Under the pieces are notes generated by a model that did not search any database, was not told the origin of the DNA, and saw only the letters and a program-made list of their open reading frames with translations. This document shows, piece by piece, positions 63,727 to 64,000 of a DNA stretch of 64,000 nt. Each line of letters begins with the position of its first letter. Position 1 is the first letter of the stretch. The position numbers and the translations under genes were made by a program. Source of the DNA: Nitrosotalea devaniterrae (GTDB lineage: Archaea > Thermoproteota > Nitrososphaeria > Nitrososphaerales > Nitrosopumilaceae); NCBI GenBank assembly GCA_900065925.1, contig LN890280.1, positions 1,046,451 through 1,110,450 of the forward strand, read 5' to 3'.

Positions 63727-64000
63727 TTGAATGTAAAACGCCAATTAAATAACAAATATCACATTATCATCATATCAATACTGATAGTTTCTGCATTTTC
63801 CCATCTTTGGAATGTAGCAAACTTTCCAGATGTCTTCTTTGATGAAGGAGTATACATGCGCAGAGCAATGCATGTTCTAAATGGTCTTGGCCCTCAAGAA
63901 GTACCATTCTATGATCATCCATTGTTTGGGCAGATATTTCTTGCAGGTGTACTTGGATCCATTGGATATCCACAGTCACTTAATTCCTCAGGTGATGTAA
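63727..64000 (+). CDS. GT39-type glycosyltransferase, 5' part (second copy)
   Basis: First 91 codons of a gene running off the right edge; TTG start. N-terminal membrane helix, then FFDEGVYMRRAMHVLNGLG and YDHPLFGQIFLAG, which match the same region of the gene at 49076-50536 in over half of the positions. Presumably also a membrane sugar transferase. The rest of the gene is outside the window. Confidence 0.85.
   Translation, partial: MNVKRQLNNKYHIIIISILIVSAFSHLWNVANFPDVFFDEGVYMRRAMHVLNGLGPQEVPFYDHPLFGQIFLAGVLGSIGYPQSLNSSGDV

Noticed and set aside
1-64000. tRNA, rRNA and CRISPR features
   Set aside because: No cloverleaf-like GGTTCGA arms with acceptor pairing, rRNA cores or short repeat arrays were recognised by eye; an intron-containing tRNA could still be missed without a covariance search.

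Overview
This window looks like a chromosomal segment of a low-GC ammonia-oxidising-type thaumarchaeon (Nitrososphaerota, probably Nitrosopumilales-like). The evidence is an archaeal information-processing set (Alba, TFB, RpoE'/Spt4, aEF-1beta, Cdc48, NurA-HerA-Mre11-Rad50, Dpo4, Nre, PurP, Pth2) together with traits typical of this phylum: an SMC/CorA/plastocyanin/haem O synthase complement, a PEFG-CTERM surface protein with an exosortase-like enzyme, many tiny zinc-binding proteins, and stand-alone Lrp/AsnC sensor domains. amoABC is not in the window, so the assignment rests on gene content and style, not on a marker gene.

Layout. 1-2391: 5' part of smc, preceded by ino1 (inositol-phosphate synthase). 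3628-6676: deoxyhypusine synthase, then a minus-strand operon of a Lrp-type sensor domain, a cysteinyl-tRNA-synthetase-like ligase and an acetyltransferase. 6743-9749: PAC2 protein, Alba, DinB polymerase. 9746-12354: exosortase-family enzyme with an HExxH protein, then Nre repair protein. 12441-19812: small proteins, a degenerate SelB-like factor, a Trm112-fused methyltransferase, a regulator, Pth2, a geranylgeranyl reductase and zinc-ribbon microproteins. 19816-25098: aEF-1beta, Cdc48 with a winged-helix partner, haem O synthase, a tandem cupredoxin and a JAMM peptidase. 25101-28103: small proteins, a metallopeptidase, dephospho-CoA kinase and Mrp. 28205-31689: RpoE', Spt4 and NAD biosynthesis (nadC, nadA, nadX). 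31781-34218: convergent proline catabolism genes. 34334-39905: the DNA end-resection operon nurA-herA-mre11-rad50. 39902-44646: HEAT protein, MFS exporter, TFB-pirin pair and HxlR regulator. 44729-50967: surface region with an Ig-like giant protein, a PEFG-CTERM protein, a GT39 glycosyltransferase and a frameshifted cupin. 51177-58785: Tat translocase, PurP, bifunctional nuclease, methyltransferase, DedA and secreted proteins. 58981-64000: CorA, SNF2 ATPase, small proteins and the start of a second GT39 gene. No tRNA, rRNA, CRISPR array, insertion sequence or attachment site was recognised. No gene-free gap exceeds 300 bases; the largest, about 250 bases before 25450, shows nothing recognisable.

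Most notable for a second look: (i) the CysRS-like ligase has lost the usual Cys and Glu zinc ligands and the anticodon-binding domain, and sits in an ATGA-coupled operon with a GNAT enzyme, close to ino1, which recalls mycothiol-type MshC/MshD chemistry; (ii) the exosortase-family enzyme has Ser where the catalytic Cys is expected and is co-transcribed with an HExxH protein, while a PEFG-CTERM candidate substrate lies elsewhere in the window; (iii) a small HEAT protein carries a pair of His-Glu motifs like one half of eukaryotic deoxyhypusine hydroxylase, in a genome segment that also encodes deoxyhypusine synthase; (iv) a SelB-like factor has no GTPase motifs; (v) a cupin gene is broken by what looks like one missing T.
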